Assembly (NCBI GenBank): GCA_015490895.1
Contig: WFWY01000057.1
Span: forward strand, 1 to 54,504
Reading direction: 5' to 3'
Source of the DNA: Thiotrichaceae bacterium
GTDB lineage: Bacteria > Pseudomonadota > Gammaproteobacteria > Thiotrichales > Thiotrichaceae
DNA: 54,504 nucleotides
Positions 8,941 to 17,329 of the stretch are shown here, piece by piece (position 1 is the stretch's first letter; every line of letters begins with the position of its first letter). The notes under the pieces are model-generated. The model was given only the letters and a program-made list of their open reading frames with translations. It ran no database searches and had not been told where the DNA came from. A program made the translations under genes and the position numbers.

Positions 8941-9330
8941 CTAACCGTATTGCTCATATAACCAATTATAAATTTCAATTTCTTCCTTGGTATCCTCAGA
9001 AGACTCCACTGTTCTGACCTTACCATTGTCAATCAGATTCGGAGTAGAGTGCCCCCTTAGGTCGGCGTGAATAGTCTTTTTACCAGAGTAATGGTGTGTA
9101 GAAGACAGTGTGAAGACAAAAGCGAGCACTAATGCCCCCCCCAATGCGACACCTCGAGCCAATGAGTACCGGTGATCCTTGAAGGTGCTACTCAGCAAAC
9201 CTTTGTCGATGGCGTGGAACCTTGCCTGGGTCAGCCTGCTTTGAACCGGAAAATCCAGTGTCTCAAGCTGATGATCCAGCGCTTTTTTCACTTCAGAGAG
9301 CAGGACTTCATTCTCGTGTGGCTTATTCAT
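8941..9330 (-). CDS. Single-pass membrane protein, DUF3619-like, probable anti-sigma factor
   Basis: The 129-residue protein has a cytoplasmic N-terminal helix-rich part (residues 1-55, with LTQARFHAIDKGL), one membrane helix at about 60-78 (ALGGALVLAFVFTLS) and an acidic C-terminal tail (EDTKEEIEIYNWLYEQYG). I start at the ATG at 9330, preceded by GAGGAG; an in-frame extension to 9375 overlaps the upstream sigma gene region and has no ribosome site. The layout and location directly behind an ECF sigma gene match the DUF3619 family, whose members are thought to bind the sigma factor. Anti-sigma function is inference. Confidence 0.75.
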   Translation of the reverse strand: MNKPHENEVLLSEVKKALDHQLETLDFPVQSRLTQARFHAIDKGLLSSTFKDHRYSLARGVALGGALVLAFVFTLSSTHHYSGKKTIHADLRGHSTPNLIDNGKVRTVESSEDTKEEIEIYNWLYEQYG

Positions 9331-9380
9331 AATCTCCTCTGCCTGATCGTTTCTCAGCACAACAATAATAATCAAGTCCC

Positions 9381-9914
9381 TTAAAACACCAGGCCAACAT
9401 ATGGCTTCTCAAGCTCTTCACGCAATCGATGTACGGCTCTTGAGTAATGTGTCTTTACACTACCCTCTGAGCATCTCATAATTTTAGCCGTCTCTGCCAC
9501 ACTAAACCCTTCCCATAAACGCAGTGTCAGGGCTTGTTGTTGGCGCAGGGGAAGACGTTCTACAGCAGCTAGCATATCCGTTGTTTCCTGCTCACCAATC
9601 AGTGTCCGACCCGGCTCACGACAAGAAACCTGAGCAACGCCATCCTCAATATTAAAACGATCACTTCCCGGTTTGTGGTTGAAAAACACCCTCCATCGGT
9701 TGCGTACACTTTCCCTTCGATACCAATCATTGATTTTGTTGTGCAAAATACGGTAAAAATATTTCGGCCAGTCATCTTTATGCAAATGCGAGTATTTTTG
9801 CACCAGTTTAAACATCGCATCCTGAACAATATCCAGTGCCTCTTCCTCCTGACTGGTAGCAAACCGCGCCACAATAAACGCACGCTTCTCCACACTTCTC
9901 AAGAAGGTATCCAT
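9381..9914 (-). CDS. ECF-type RNA polymerase sigma factor
   Basis: A 177-residue group IV sigma factor. Region 2 runs from about residue 8 to 75 (FIVARFATSQEEEALDIVQD, then FYRILHNKINDWYRR). Region 4 is at about 115-165 (LPLRQQQALTLRLWEGFSVA and RCSEGSVKTHYSRAVHRLRE), including the helix-turn-helix. No region 3 is present, as expected. The adjacent DUF3619-like and DUF3106-like genes form a trio known from other proteobacteria. Presumably the membrane protein holds the sigma factor until a periplasmic signal arrives. The inducing signal is unknown. Confidence 0.9.
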   Translation of the reverse strand: MDTFLRSVEKRAFIVARFATSQEEEALDIVQDAMFKLVQKYSHLHKDDWPKYFYRILHNKINDWYRRESVRNRWRVFFNHKPGSDRFNIEDGVAQVSCREPGRTLIGEQETTDMLAAVERLPLRQQQALTLRLWEGFSVAETAKIMRCSEGSVKTHYSRAVHRLREELEKPYVGLVF

Positions 9915-10317
9915 ATCTGCTGTAGAATTCAGAATCAGCTCCTTAGCCCCTGAAACATTGGCTAGTATAAATGATAACCAGCCTGTTAATTTCTGTTTCT
10001 GGTAATTAGATTGCTGTGATTATAGTCAACAGCTGAATTAATTCTAGAGCAAATATGTCCATATTTTATGCATCTTGCACGATTTCCCGGCCTGTATTGC
10101 AACAACAAAGACCAATTATCCTCTTTTACACCAGTTCTGACGCTTTCTCCAATCTTACGTTGACAGTAACTGCGTTATTATTGAGACTTTGTAAAAACCT
10201 GAACTACTTTGAAGCAAGCCCTGATCATCGTCGCTATTTTTCTTCCCGATAGCATGTAATTTATTCTGCTATTATCCTATTATAGAGAGCAGTAACCGCA
10301 ACCACAGAGGATTTCCC
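9915..10317. other. Gene-free divergent region
   Basis: About 400 bp between the ECF sigma gene (minus) and the metallopeptidase gene (plus). It should contain both promoters. The one open frame of 65 codons has no ribosome site and no recognisable product. I see no convincing repeat or RNA. Confidence 0.35.
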
Positions 10318-11178
10318 ATGCGCTGGAGAGACAAACGCAGAAGCAGCAATATTGAAGACAGAAGAGGTCGACGGGGGCCACGCGGACGTAAGCGAATGGG
10401 GGGTGGCCTTATGCTACTCATCATTCTGGGGCTTTTTCTTCTAATGGGTAAAAACCCTCTTAACCTGCTTGGTCTCGGTGGCGGCTCCGTCCCATCACCC
10501 TATGAATCTACTACCAGCTCCTTACCAGGTAGTGCCCAAAAAGATGAGAATGCCGAGTTTGTTTCCGTCATTCTCGCCAGTACTGAAGATGCCTGGGGTA
10601 CTGTTTTCAAAAGAGCTGGCTATCAGTACAAAGCCCCCAAACTTGTACTTTTTAACGACACTGTCAGCTCAGCTTGCGGCATGACTTCAGCAGCTACCGG
10701 CCCTTTCTACTGCCCTGGTGACCATAAGGTCTATATTGATCTTGGCTTTTTCCGAGAACTTAATCGCATGGGAGCAACGGGTGATTTCGCACGAGCCTAT
10801 GTTATTGCACATGAAGTTGGTCATCATATCCAGAATTTGCAGGGAATCTCTATGAAAATTCAGGAGTTACAACGCCGTGTTAGCAAACGCCAGGCCAACA
10901 GGTTATCCACCCTGACAGAGCTTCAGGCAGATTGCTATGCGGGCATCTGGATTAATAATTACGAAAAACAGGCTGATATACTGGAGCGGGGTGACATCGA
11001 AGAAGGGATACGCGCAGCTGCGAGCATTGGCGATGACCGTATGCAGCGCAATGCCGGACAACGCATTAACCCAGACGCTTTCACACATGGTTCCTCACGA
11101 GAACGTGCACAATGGTTTAAAATTGGCATGAAATACGGCAGCCTGAAAAAGTGTGATACTTTCAGTACTGTACGCTAA
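10318..11178 (+). CDS. ypfJ: YpfJ-type neutral zinc metallopeptidase
   Basis: A 286-residue membrane-anchored predicted zinc protease of the KPN_02809/YpfJ family. The N-terminus is very basic (RDKRRSSNIEDRRGRRGPRG), followed by one hydrophobic segment at about 30-44 and a Gly/Ser-rich linker. The catalytic motif HEVGHH is at 165-170 (zinc His165 and His169, Glu166), and the downstream ELQADCYAGIW supplies the likely third ligand Glu. Length and order match E. coli YpfJ (287). The physiological substrate is unknown in the family. An AGAGGA ribosome site precedes the ATG. The gene appears monocistronic. Confidence 0.9.
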   Translation: MRWRDKRRSSNIEDRRGRRGPRGRKRMGGGLMLLIILGLFLLMGKNPLNLLGLGGGSVPSPYESTTSSLPGSAQKDENAEFVSVILASTEDAWGTVFKRAGYQYKAPKLVLFNDTVSSACGMTSAATGPFYCPGDHKVYIDLGFFRELNRMGATGDFARAYVIAHEVGHHIQNLQGISMKIQELQRRVSKRQANRLSTLTELQADCYAGIWINNYEKQADILERGDIEEGIRAAASIGDDRMQRNAGQRINPDAFTHGSSRERAQWFKIGMKYGSLKKCDTFSTVR

Positions 11179-11227
11179 CCGTTCTGCCTGGCAAAAGTCA
11201 TGCAGGCGTCAATCTACACCTATCCCA

Positions 11228-11337
11228 AGGAGGCTCCCGATCAAGTTCCAATCGTTTTTCTGAGGCTGAAATATCGGCATTTTTAACGATAGCTATAAAA
11301 GTTAGCCATCGCTATTTGACGATTTTAACAACCTCAG
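11228..11337. repeat. Diverged MITE-like element fragment
   Basis: AAGGAGGCTCCCGATCAAGT and the following ATCGTTTTTCTGAGGCTGAA, with an internal GCTATAAAAGTTAGCCATC segment, match the A-type element at 36058 in order, but the right end has decayed. It lies between two convergent genes. Confidence 0.65.
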
Positions 11338-11383
11338 CTTATGTGTTACTCATGGGATTTGCAGCAATCTAAGCCTTCTATTC

Positions 11384-11980
11384 TCAGACAACAGCCTCCT
11401 GACGCTTCAAAAAAGGGCTACTGCGCGGAAAGTGTGCGCTGAGAAAGTCCATCTGGTCAGCCAGAATAGACTTGCCCTTGAGAAATATATATTCCGCATA
11501 AGTTGGCTGGAATGGCACCGCAATTAAGCGCATATGCGCCTCTTCTGGCGTTCTACCACCTTTCATATTATTGCATCGCTTACACGCTGCGACAACATTA
11601 GTCCAGACATCCTTGCCTCCCTTGACGACTGGAATCACGTGGTCTCTGGATAACTGGTGATCAGCAAAGTGCTCACCGCAATACATACACAAATTACCAT
11701 CACGACGAAACAGTGTTGGGTTATTTAATGCCGGAACAAAGCCATTATGTAATTGATGATGTGAGCCGTGGGTAGCAATAATGCTTGATACTTCAATCAC
11801 ACTTTGTTCACCCGTAAGTGCATTAAAACCACCATGCAAGGTTAGTACTGGGGTTCCACAACTATAGGCAACCTGCTCACCGTAATAGAGTTTAACTGCC
11901 AACTGGTAATGTATCCACTCCAGAGGCATACCGCTAACATCAGTACGAAGTATGGGTTGTGAAAGTGCTTGCGTTTGCAT
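11384..11980 (-). CDS. HNH endonuclease family protein
   Basis: A 198-residue protein with an unconserved-looking N-terminal domain (1-85) and a C-terminal HNH domain: NLCMYCGEHF (first Cys pair), LSRDHVIPVVKGG (catalytic DH) and VAACKRCNNMKGGRTPEEA (second Cys pair and HNH Asn). This form, with the KGG and NNMKGGRTPEEA blocks, is widespread as a stand-alone chromosomal gene in gammaproteobacteria and is not obviously part of a mobile intron or restriction system. No methylase is nearby. An AGGAAA ribosome site precedes the ATG. Its last codons overlap an AGGAGGCTGT motif (11391-11400, minus strand) shared with other gene ends here. Confidence 0.85.
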   Translation of the reverse strand: MQTQALSQPILRTDVSGMPLEWIHYQLAVKLYYGEQVAYSCGTPVLTLHGGFNALTGEQSVIEVSSIIATHGSHHQLHNGFVPALNNPTLFRRDGNLCMYCGEHFADHQLSRDHVIPVVKGGKDVWTNVVAACKRCNNMKGGRTPEEAHMRLIAVPFQPTYAEYIFLKGKSILADQMDFLSAHFPRSSPFLKRQEAVV

Positions 11981-12003
11981 AGTGTTTCCTGATAACCGTT
12001 CTG

Positions 12004-12816
12004 TTACTCATTTTCTTCATTACGCTTATTTATTATTTGCAGGCTACCTCCTGGTTCCATCCGCAGGTCAAATGTGTATTTCACCTGCAAATCTGACCGC
12101 CCCAGAACCAGTAAAGGCTTGATAGCGATAATACCCAGCTCAATTAAGTGTTTTTCCTGCTTTATATCGCTGGATTGTACCGTTAGTTTTACTTTCCCGA
12201 GAATAGTTTCATCACCCGTCATATCTGCAATATCACGGGCCTCCATCTGCCGCCAAACCGTACCAGACAGGTGACTTAATAACGCTGGAGCCTCTACCTC
12301 AATCACACTTGTTCCCTCTGGTAATAAGCGATGAGTCAAAAAAGAGGTGACACTGGTTCCCAGTACACCATAGACAATTTCCCGGATGGTATAAATCTTC
12401 CTGTTTTTTAGTATATAGCGATTTAAGGTGACAGGGTTAGTCGAACCGAAGGTCGCTTCTTCCTCGTTAATGGTCAGCTTTATTTTTCCAGGGTCAAGCC
12501 CAAAAGCGGATAAATCTTTACCCTCAGGGTTATAGGTCGCAATGACAGGTTCCTGCAAAACTGTCAGTAACAACTTGATCCGTTCGCTATTCACCGGCGC
12601 AAAACCTGGCTCTAGCAACTGCCATTCATTTTGCTGTCTCTGTATATGTATATCCGCCTTGCCCATACGTTGTATGCGAATATCACTGGCCTGGTAGGCC
12701 GCAGTCACAAACAGGGGCTGCGTGCTATTGCCCGGTTTTGGTTGATACCCGATCACAAGTACCAGCACTACAACCACCAGTAACAAAATCAGATTCAGCC
12801 AGAAGCGCCTCGACAT
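12004..12816 (-). CDS. DUF4340 domain protein of a Gld-like ABC locus
   Basis: A 270-residue protein with one N-terminal membrane anchor (residues 5-23, LNLILLLVVVVLVLVIGYQ) and an external beta-rich domain. The DUF4340 pattern is visible: RIQRMGKADIHIQRQQNEWQ near residue 55, FGLDPGKIKLTI, a FGSTNPVTLNRYI block and REIVYGVLGTSVTSF. It is the last gene of a four-gene minus-strand operon (ATPase, permease, GldG-like protein, this protein). Its ATG is four bases after the preceding stop, with a GGAGG ribosome site inside that gene's end. The role is likely with the membrane complex. The transported substrate is unknown. Confidence 0.85.
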   Translation of the reverse strand: MSRRFWLNLILLLVVVVLVLVIGYQPKPGNSTQPLFVTAAYQASDIRIQRMGKADIHIQRQQNEWQLLEPGFAPVNSERIKLLLTVLQEPVIATYNPEGKDLSAFGLDPGKIKLTINEEEATFGSTNPVTLNRYILKNRKIYTIREIVYGVLGTSVTSFLTHRLLPEGTSVIEVEAPALLSHLSGTVWRQMEARDIADMTGDETILGKVKLTVQSSDIKQEKHLIELGIIAIKPLLVLGRSDLQVKYTFDLRMEPGGSLQIINKRNEENE

Positions 12817-12820
12817 AAAG

Positions 12821-14215
12821 TCATCGCCTCCTGCGCTGGTACCAGATGATAATACCGGTTAAAACAAGCAACAAGGGAAGTATAATCAAAAATACAAGCC
12901 CCAGGCTGTAAAGCCATACCGGCTTCAAGTCCAGCCGTGTATCCGGTGCTCCTATTGTTTTGATAGCAATCAGTTCATCATCCTCAACCAGCCAGTTAAA
13001 AATCGCCATCGACAGATCCAGGTTTCCAACCTGCCCAATAAAAGCATTGAGCATGAAGTCACTATCCCCGACCACCACAATTCTTTGCTCCTTGCTCTGT
13101 TTTTTCTCATCCTCTGTCCCCCTGGGGGGCAACGAACGCGTTATGGAAACACCAACCGGTAAAGGGCCAGGTTTGTCACCTGAATCCTCTTCAAAGCGCA
13201 CATCCCCTTTCAACTCATCAACTTCCAGCCAGCTGGTTGGCAAGCTCAACAGAAAATCTTCATAGTGCCATTTGCTTTCCTGGCTCTCATCCCGATTAAT
13301 GGATGTCGCAAATGGAAACAGGGTTTGCAATTCCATGTCTTTACTAATTTCAGCATTGTTATAATCCACCACAGGGATCACTGCCGGGTGCTTAATCCCC
13401 AGTAACTCCCGCAGTTGCTCATTAGCATCCACTAAAGTCCCATCGTCAATTAGCAAACCCAGTTCAGCTTCAATCGGCTCAAGACCATGCAAGGAACCCG
13501 GCTCATGCAACCACAGTAAATTCCCCCCTTGCTCTATATAACGCTGAAGTATGGCCACTTCCCCGGGTAACAGGTCTTTCTGTGGAGAAGCAACCACCAG
13601 CAGGTGGGTATTGTCAGGTAGTTTTTGCGTCCTTACCAGATGATGAGGTTGTATCACAAATCCCCGTCTTTTTAGCATATTAGTCAACTGAGACATACCG
13701 GTAGACTGCGTACCAAATGGATTACGCTCTTCATGACCCTCCAGGAATACGACTTGCTTGTCTTCACGTCGAGACAAGCGCTGCAACGTAGTCGCCAGCA
13801 CACTCTCAGCAAGTGACTCAACCACCTCGGAGCGATCTCCCAGCTGCACCAGCACCTGCCCCTGGTATTGAATACCGTCTTGTTTTGCGCGCTGTGGATA
13901 CAGTTCGGGATTGACAATCTCAAGCGAGATATCTTTTTTGAACTTTTGATATTTAGCAATACGTTTTCTGATCTCAGTATGCATTGCGGGATCATCAGGC
14001 ACATAAACAACGAAGGACAAGGGTTGGTGCGATGTTGTTTTCAGTAGTTGCTGCGTGGCAGGGGTCAGTGTATTCCGGTTGCCAAATGTCCAGTCAGCCT
14101 CATATTGATAAGTCTGGGCAACATAGCCCAGCATCCCGATCACGCCGACAAACAAAATATAGAAAATGCCATCCAGCAACCCTATTTTCAGGTGTGAGCT
14201 TTTACTCATTTTCAT
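12821..14215 (-). CDS. GldG-like ABC-associated extracytoplasmic protein
   Basis: A 464-residue protein with an N-terminal membrane helix (about 13-33), a large external part resembling the ABC-type uncharacterised transport system / GldG family, and a C-terminal helix (about 438-460) before an RRRR tail. Recognisable stretches are RNTLTPATQQLLKTT near the N-terminus, VVFLEGHEERNP, and RIVVVGDSDFMLNAFIG followed by NLDLSMAIFNWLVEDD, all hallmarks of this family. It begins nine bases after the permease gene. In Bacteroidetes the relative GldG serves gliding. In proteobacteria the same trio occurs without gliding, and its cargo is not known. Confidence 0.87.
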   Translation of the reverse strand: MKMSKSSHLKIGLLDGIFYILFVGVIGMLGYVAQTYQYEADWTFGNRNTLTPATQQLLKTTSHQPLSFVVYVPDDPAMHTEIRKRIAKYQKFKKDISLEIVNPELYPQRAKQDGIQYQGQVLVQLGDRSEVVESLAESVLATTLQRLSRREDKQVVFLEGHEERNPFGTQSTGMSQLTNMLKRRGFVIQPHHLVRTQKLPDNTHLLVVASPQKDLLPGEVAILQRYIEQGGNLLWLHEPGSLHGLEPIEAELGLLIDDGTLVDANEQLRELLGIKHPAVIPVVDYNNAEISKDMELQTLFPFATSINRDESQESKWHYEDFLLSLPTSWLEVDELKGDVRFEEDSGDKPGPLPVGVSITRSLPPRGTEDEKKQSKEQRIVVVGDSDFMLNAFIGQVGNLDLSMAIFNWLVEDDELIAIKTIGAPDTRLDLKPVWLYSLGLVFLIILPLLLVLTGIIIWYQRRRR

Positions 14216-14224
14216 CGTCTGACG

Positions 14225-14986
14225 CTACCTCTGTAAACTTTCATTGTCCAGTTTCCGAATAGTAAGCCCTAAAAAACCTCCAATAAACAACAGGTAGTAA
14301 ATCACATCACCACTTTGAAACAAGCCCTGTAAAAAGGAAAGAAAGTGCCCAAAATGTGAGATATATACGAAGAGCTCACTACCATTAGATTGTGACTTTC
14401 CCGAGATATAGAGCACCACCAGAAACAATAAGAAACCAAAGCTGGCAACCGCTGCGATAATGGGCTGACGCGTCAACGATGAAATGAATATTCCTGCCGC
14501 TGCGAAAGAAGCCAACAAAAGAACCAGCCCCAATAGCGAGGCCAGGATTTTACCAATATCCAACGAGGTTCCCAACTGCAGAGAAAACGGCATGAGTGAA
14601 ATCATTGCTACCATCAAAAGGATAAACCCCATTAACCCCAGATATTTACCCAAAACGATTTCCGTCACGGAAACAGGTGAGGATCGTAACAGGGTAAACG
14701 TACCATTCATACGCTCTTCAGCAAAGGTACGCATAGTCAAGATCGGCATCACTGCTAACATAATCATACCTGCCCACAGATATACAGCACTCACAACCGT
14801 GTCAGTAACCCCCTGCACATTATCCATGCCTGCAGTTTGTGGCTGTATCACCTCAATAAACTCCTGAACGAGTACCAGAAAAATCAAACCCAATACAAAC
14901 TGCATCACAGCCAGGATGCTCCACGCCAGAGGGGAACGAAACAAACGTCGAAATTCTGTTTTCGCTATTGACAATGCCATACTCAC
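14225..14986 (-). CDS. ABC transporter permease, GldF/ABC-2 type
   Basis: A 253-residue inner-membrane protein with about six membrane segments, typical of ABC-2 permeases (for example residues 19-39, 64-85, 113-135, 145-170 and 176-195). The segment TMRTFAEERMNGTFTLLRSS with PVSVTEIVLGKYLG is the conserved coupling region of this subfamily. The GTG start overlaps the ATPase gene's stop by four bases (GTGA). An ATG two codons later is the alternative. It would pair with the ATPase encoded immediately upstream. Confidence 0.9.
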   Translation of the reverse strand: MSMALSIAKTEFRRLFRSPLAWSILAVMQFVLGLIFLVLVQEFIEVIQPQTAGMDNVQGVTDTVVSAVYLWAGMIMLAVMPILTMRTFAEERMNGTFTLLRSSPVSVTEIVLGKYLGLMGFILLMVAMISLMPFSLQLGTSLDIGKILASLLGLVLLLASFAAAGIFISSLTRQPIIAAVASFGFLLFLVVLYISGKSQSNGSELFVYISHFGHFLSFLQGLFQSGDVIYYLLFIGGFLGLTIRKLDNESLQR

Positions 14987-15918
14987 GTAACTTGTCCCTC
15001 CTCATGCACAATGGATAAAAAGATACTTTCAAGGCTGGTCGTTTGTGGAATCAGCTGTGTGATTTTCCACTGCTCTGCAAAAGCGAGTTTACACAGGGTG
15101 TCAGCAATGTTCCCCCCCTGATAGGAAACTCTATATTCCCCCTTGCCCGTATTTTCTACCATGGTCACACCCGGTAAGCTTTCCAGCTTGTGACTGTCAA
15201 TGGCTGTTTCAAAACCCACTAGAAAAACAGGGTCTGCATGTCGCTGTTCCAAACCAGCGAGTGCGTCTTCAAACGCAGTTTTTCCCTGCGTCATAATCTG
15301 AACTCGATCACAGACCATTTTAACTTCTGGCAAAATATGTGTTGACAGAATCACACCGTGATCTTCACCAAGTTCGCGAATCAGCTTGCGAATTTCTTTA
15401 ATCTGCAAGGGGTCCAAACCCACTGTCGGCTCATCCAGAATAACAACAGAGGGTTGATGCAATATTGCCTGTGCTATACCTGTGCGCTGCTGAAACCCCT
15501 TTGACAGGTTACCAATTAAACGTGTGGCAACATCAGTAAGATCACAACGCTGCAAGGCAAAATCCATTGCAACTCTGGCCTGTTTAGCTTGCAAACCATG
15601 CAAGGTTGCACAATAGCGTAAATATTCCAGCACCGTCATATCCAGATAAAGTGGTGGCTTTTCTGGCAGATATCCGATGTGACGTTTTGCTTCACGTGGT
15701 TCATCCAGCAAGTCAACCCCTGCGATCATTATCTGTCCGGTACCCGGCGCAATATTACCCGTCAACATTTGCATTGTCGTTGACTTGCCCGCTCCATTGG
15801 GGCCCAGCAAACCCAGCACCTGCCCCTGTCGTAAACAAATAGAGACACCATCTACCGCATGATGTCTGCCATAATGACGATGCAGGTTCTCAGCCAGAAC
15901 CAGAACATCCTGTGTCAT
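14983..15918 (-). CDS. ABC transporter ATP-binding protein, GldA-like
   Basis: A 311-residue ATPase. Walker A is GPNGAGKST (about residue 38), the Q-loop lies in GYLPEKPPLY, the signature is LSKGFQQRTGIAQ, Walker B is VVILDEPTVGLDP and the switch His is in STHILPEV. A C-terminal extension of about 90 residues is usual for this subfamily. It is the first gene of the four-gene operon, with an AGGGG ribosome site before its ATG. A small dyad lies upstream at 15944. Confidence 0.92.
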   Translation of the reverse strand: MTQDVLVLAENLHRHYGRHHAVDGVSICLRQGQVLGLLGPNGAGKSTTMQMLTGNIAPGTGQIMIAGVDLLDEPREAKRHIGYLPEKPPLYLDMTVLEYLRYCATLHGLQAKQARVAMDFALQRCDLTDVATRLIGNLSKGFQQRTGIAQAILHQPSVVILDEPTVGLDPLQIKEIRKLIRELGEDHGVILSTHILPEVKMVCDRVQIMTQGKTAFEDALAGLEQRHADPVFLVGFETAIDSHKLESLPGVTMVENTGKGEYRVSYQGGNIADTLCKLAFAEQWKITQLIPQTTSLESIFLSIVHEEGQVT

Positions 15919-15943
15919 ACAAACCCCTAATTACTTGTCATTT

Positions 15944-15958
15944 AATGTGTGCCACATT
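15944..15958. promoter_or_regulatory. Dyad upstream of the ABC operon
   Basis: AATGTG-TGC-CACATT lies 26-40 bp before the ATG of the ATPase gene, in the place of a promoter or leader. Possible operator. No regulator is identified. Confidence 0.3.
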
Positions 15959-16072
15959 ATACGCATAGATACTCAAAAATCAGTTATTTCTATAGAAAAC
16001 GCATAGAAAGCCATAACTCGTTTTCCCCTATCACCGAGATCTCACTGACTATTTTTCGAACTATTGTTCTCA

Positions 16073-16232
16073 GGAACCTCTGATTAAGTCTGAGTGGAAT
16101 TTCTCGATTGATAGAATTGTTCAGTTTTTGCTTAAAAATGGAGCTAATCGTCATTCTATCAGGGAGATCTTTAAGCAAAAAATGGACGATTCCAACTTCG
16201 AGAAAACCGCTCACGACTTGATTAGAGGTTCC
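16073..16232. repeat. MITE-like palindromic element, subfamily B (160 bp)
   Basis: Termini GGAACCTCTGATTAAGTC and GGAACCTCTAATCAAGTC (inverted) match with two differences. Pairing continues inward through TTTCTCGA and TTTTTGCTTAAA on both arms, so the element is an imperfect palindrome over nearly its whole length. It is flanked by TCA on both sides (16070-16072 and 16233-16235), consistent with a short target duplication. It holds no transposase. Open frames crossing it are accidental. Confidence 0.85.
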
Positions 16233-16497
16233 TCAACAAACCGGAAAAGCACTATTGTAAAAGTTGCTCTAACTCAAAAAAGCGCAAGGAAATGTACTTT
16301 TGCAATAAGATTATCTGTCGATCTACTGATATTTTACTATAATGGCAACCGTCGTAATGCTCAGGCTACCTGTAATCATCCTGAGTCTGTGCCTTCAATA
16401 CGGATAACAGAGGATATATCGGTTTAATATGGAATTTTTAAAATCCCTGGGCTTAGTGAGCTACGGATTACGCTGAATAGTTACATGAGAACTTCAA

Positions 16498-16657
16498 GGA
16501 GGCTCTGATTAAGTGTGGGTGGAATTTCTCGATTGATAGAATTGTTCAGTTTTTGCTTAAAAATGGAGCTAATCGTCATTCTATTAGAGAGATTTTTAAG
16601 CAAAAAATGGGCAATTCTAGCTTCGCGAAAACCGCTCACGACTTATTCAGAGTCTCC
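16498..16657. repeat. MITE-like palindromic element, subfamily B, second copy (160 bp)
   Basis: Same orientation as, and mostly identical to, the copy at 16073, 265 bp further on. Termini are GGAGGCTCTGATTAAGTG and, inverted, GGAGACTCTGAATAAGTC. Flanks TCAA and TTAA are similar but not identical. It lies about 120 bp before the rfaH-like start. Confidence 0.85.
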
Positions 16658-16780
16658 TTAATACCAGCGAATATTCTTAAATTCATATAAATCAATGCCT
16701 CATTGCCATCCGCCATATGTTCGAACGAAGGCCTAACAAATAAAGCGCCTCAAATAATAATTAACACAAGAGACTTAATC

Positions 16781-17299
16781 ATGGAAGACAAAGACCAAAA
16801 GCACTGGTGGCTAGTCATCACAAAAACCCGCCAGGAAGAGCTGGCCGAACACAACCTGAATAATCAGGGCTATGTTACTTATCGACCACTCGCCAAGCGG
16901 CTGAGAAAATACCGAGGCAAAATGAAAACCAGAATAGAGTCTTTGTTCCCTGGCTATCTTTTTATCCACCTGGATCAATTGAATGATAACTGGAGTCCAA
17001 TCCGGTCCACTTATGGTGTTAACCGAATTCTTAGTTTTGGCAATAAACCCGCCAGAGTGCCTGACGCCATCATCACTACCCTAAAGAAGGAAGAAGACGC
17101 GCTTGCTGAAAAAGCCATTGACCTTGATCGTTACAAGAAGGGAGACCTGGTCATTGTCAACCAGGAGGGTGCCTATAAAGGAATGCAAGGTGTTTTCCAG
17201 TGTTATGATGGCGAAGAACGCACCCAAATCCTGTTAAACATACTCCAGCAGGAAGCTGTTTTAACCATTCCACCTGGAGAAATCAGTACTATCGGCTAG
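16781..17299 (+). CDS. rfaH: RfaH-like transcription antitermination protein
   Basis: NusG-paralogue of 172 residues starting at MEDKDQKHWW (an in-frame extension to 16703 lacks support). The NusG N-terminal domain spans about 8-105: WWLVITKTRQEELAEHNL, GYVTYRPLAKR, and the RfaH-like SLFPGYLFIHL and GVNRILSFGNKPARVPDAII. The C-terminal KOW segment is at 118-170 (YKKGDLVIVNQEGAYKGMQG). RfaH-type proteins are recruited at ops sites in long surface-polysaccharide operons. The neighbours (Wza-like lipoprotein, O-antigen-ligase-like protein) fit such a dedicated role. Its TAG stop is part of an inverted repeat shared with the convergent wza-like gene. Confidence 0.88.
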   Translation: MEDKDQKHWWLVITKTRQEELAEHNLNNQGYVTYRPLAKRLRKYRGKMKTRIESLFPGYLFIHLDQLNDNWSPIRSTYGVNRILSFGNKPARVPDAIITTLKKEEDALAEKAIDLDRYKKGDLVIVNQEGAYKGMQGVFQCYDGEERTQILLNILQQEAVLTIPPGEISTIG

Positions 17300-17329
17300 G
17301 AGGCTTCCTATTTTCGGACAGGCTCCTAG
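17296..17329. terminator. Hairpin carrying both stop codons of two convergent genes
   Basis: CTAGGAGGCT (17296-17305) pairs with AGGCTCCTAG (17320-17329), nine of ten bases, around a 14-base loop. The TAG of rfaH (17297-17299) and the TAG of the convergent export gene (17328-17326) lie at symmetric positions in the two arms. It could act as a bidirectional terminator. The same TAGGAG-type end occurs after other genes in the window. Confidence 0.6.

Noticed and set aside
15990-16214. Minus-strand open frame of 74 codons
   Set aside because: It runs through the same MITE on the opposite strand; repeat-derived.
16128-16427. Open frame of 99 codons with HDLIRG-like residues
   Set aside because: Its first 35 codons are the MITE at 16073 and similar peptides appear at other copies; no ribosome site and no known protein.
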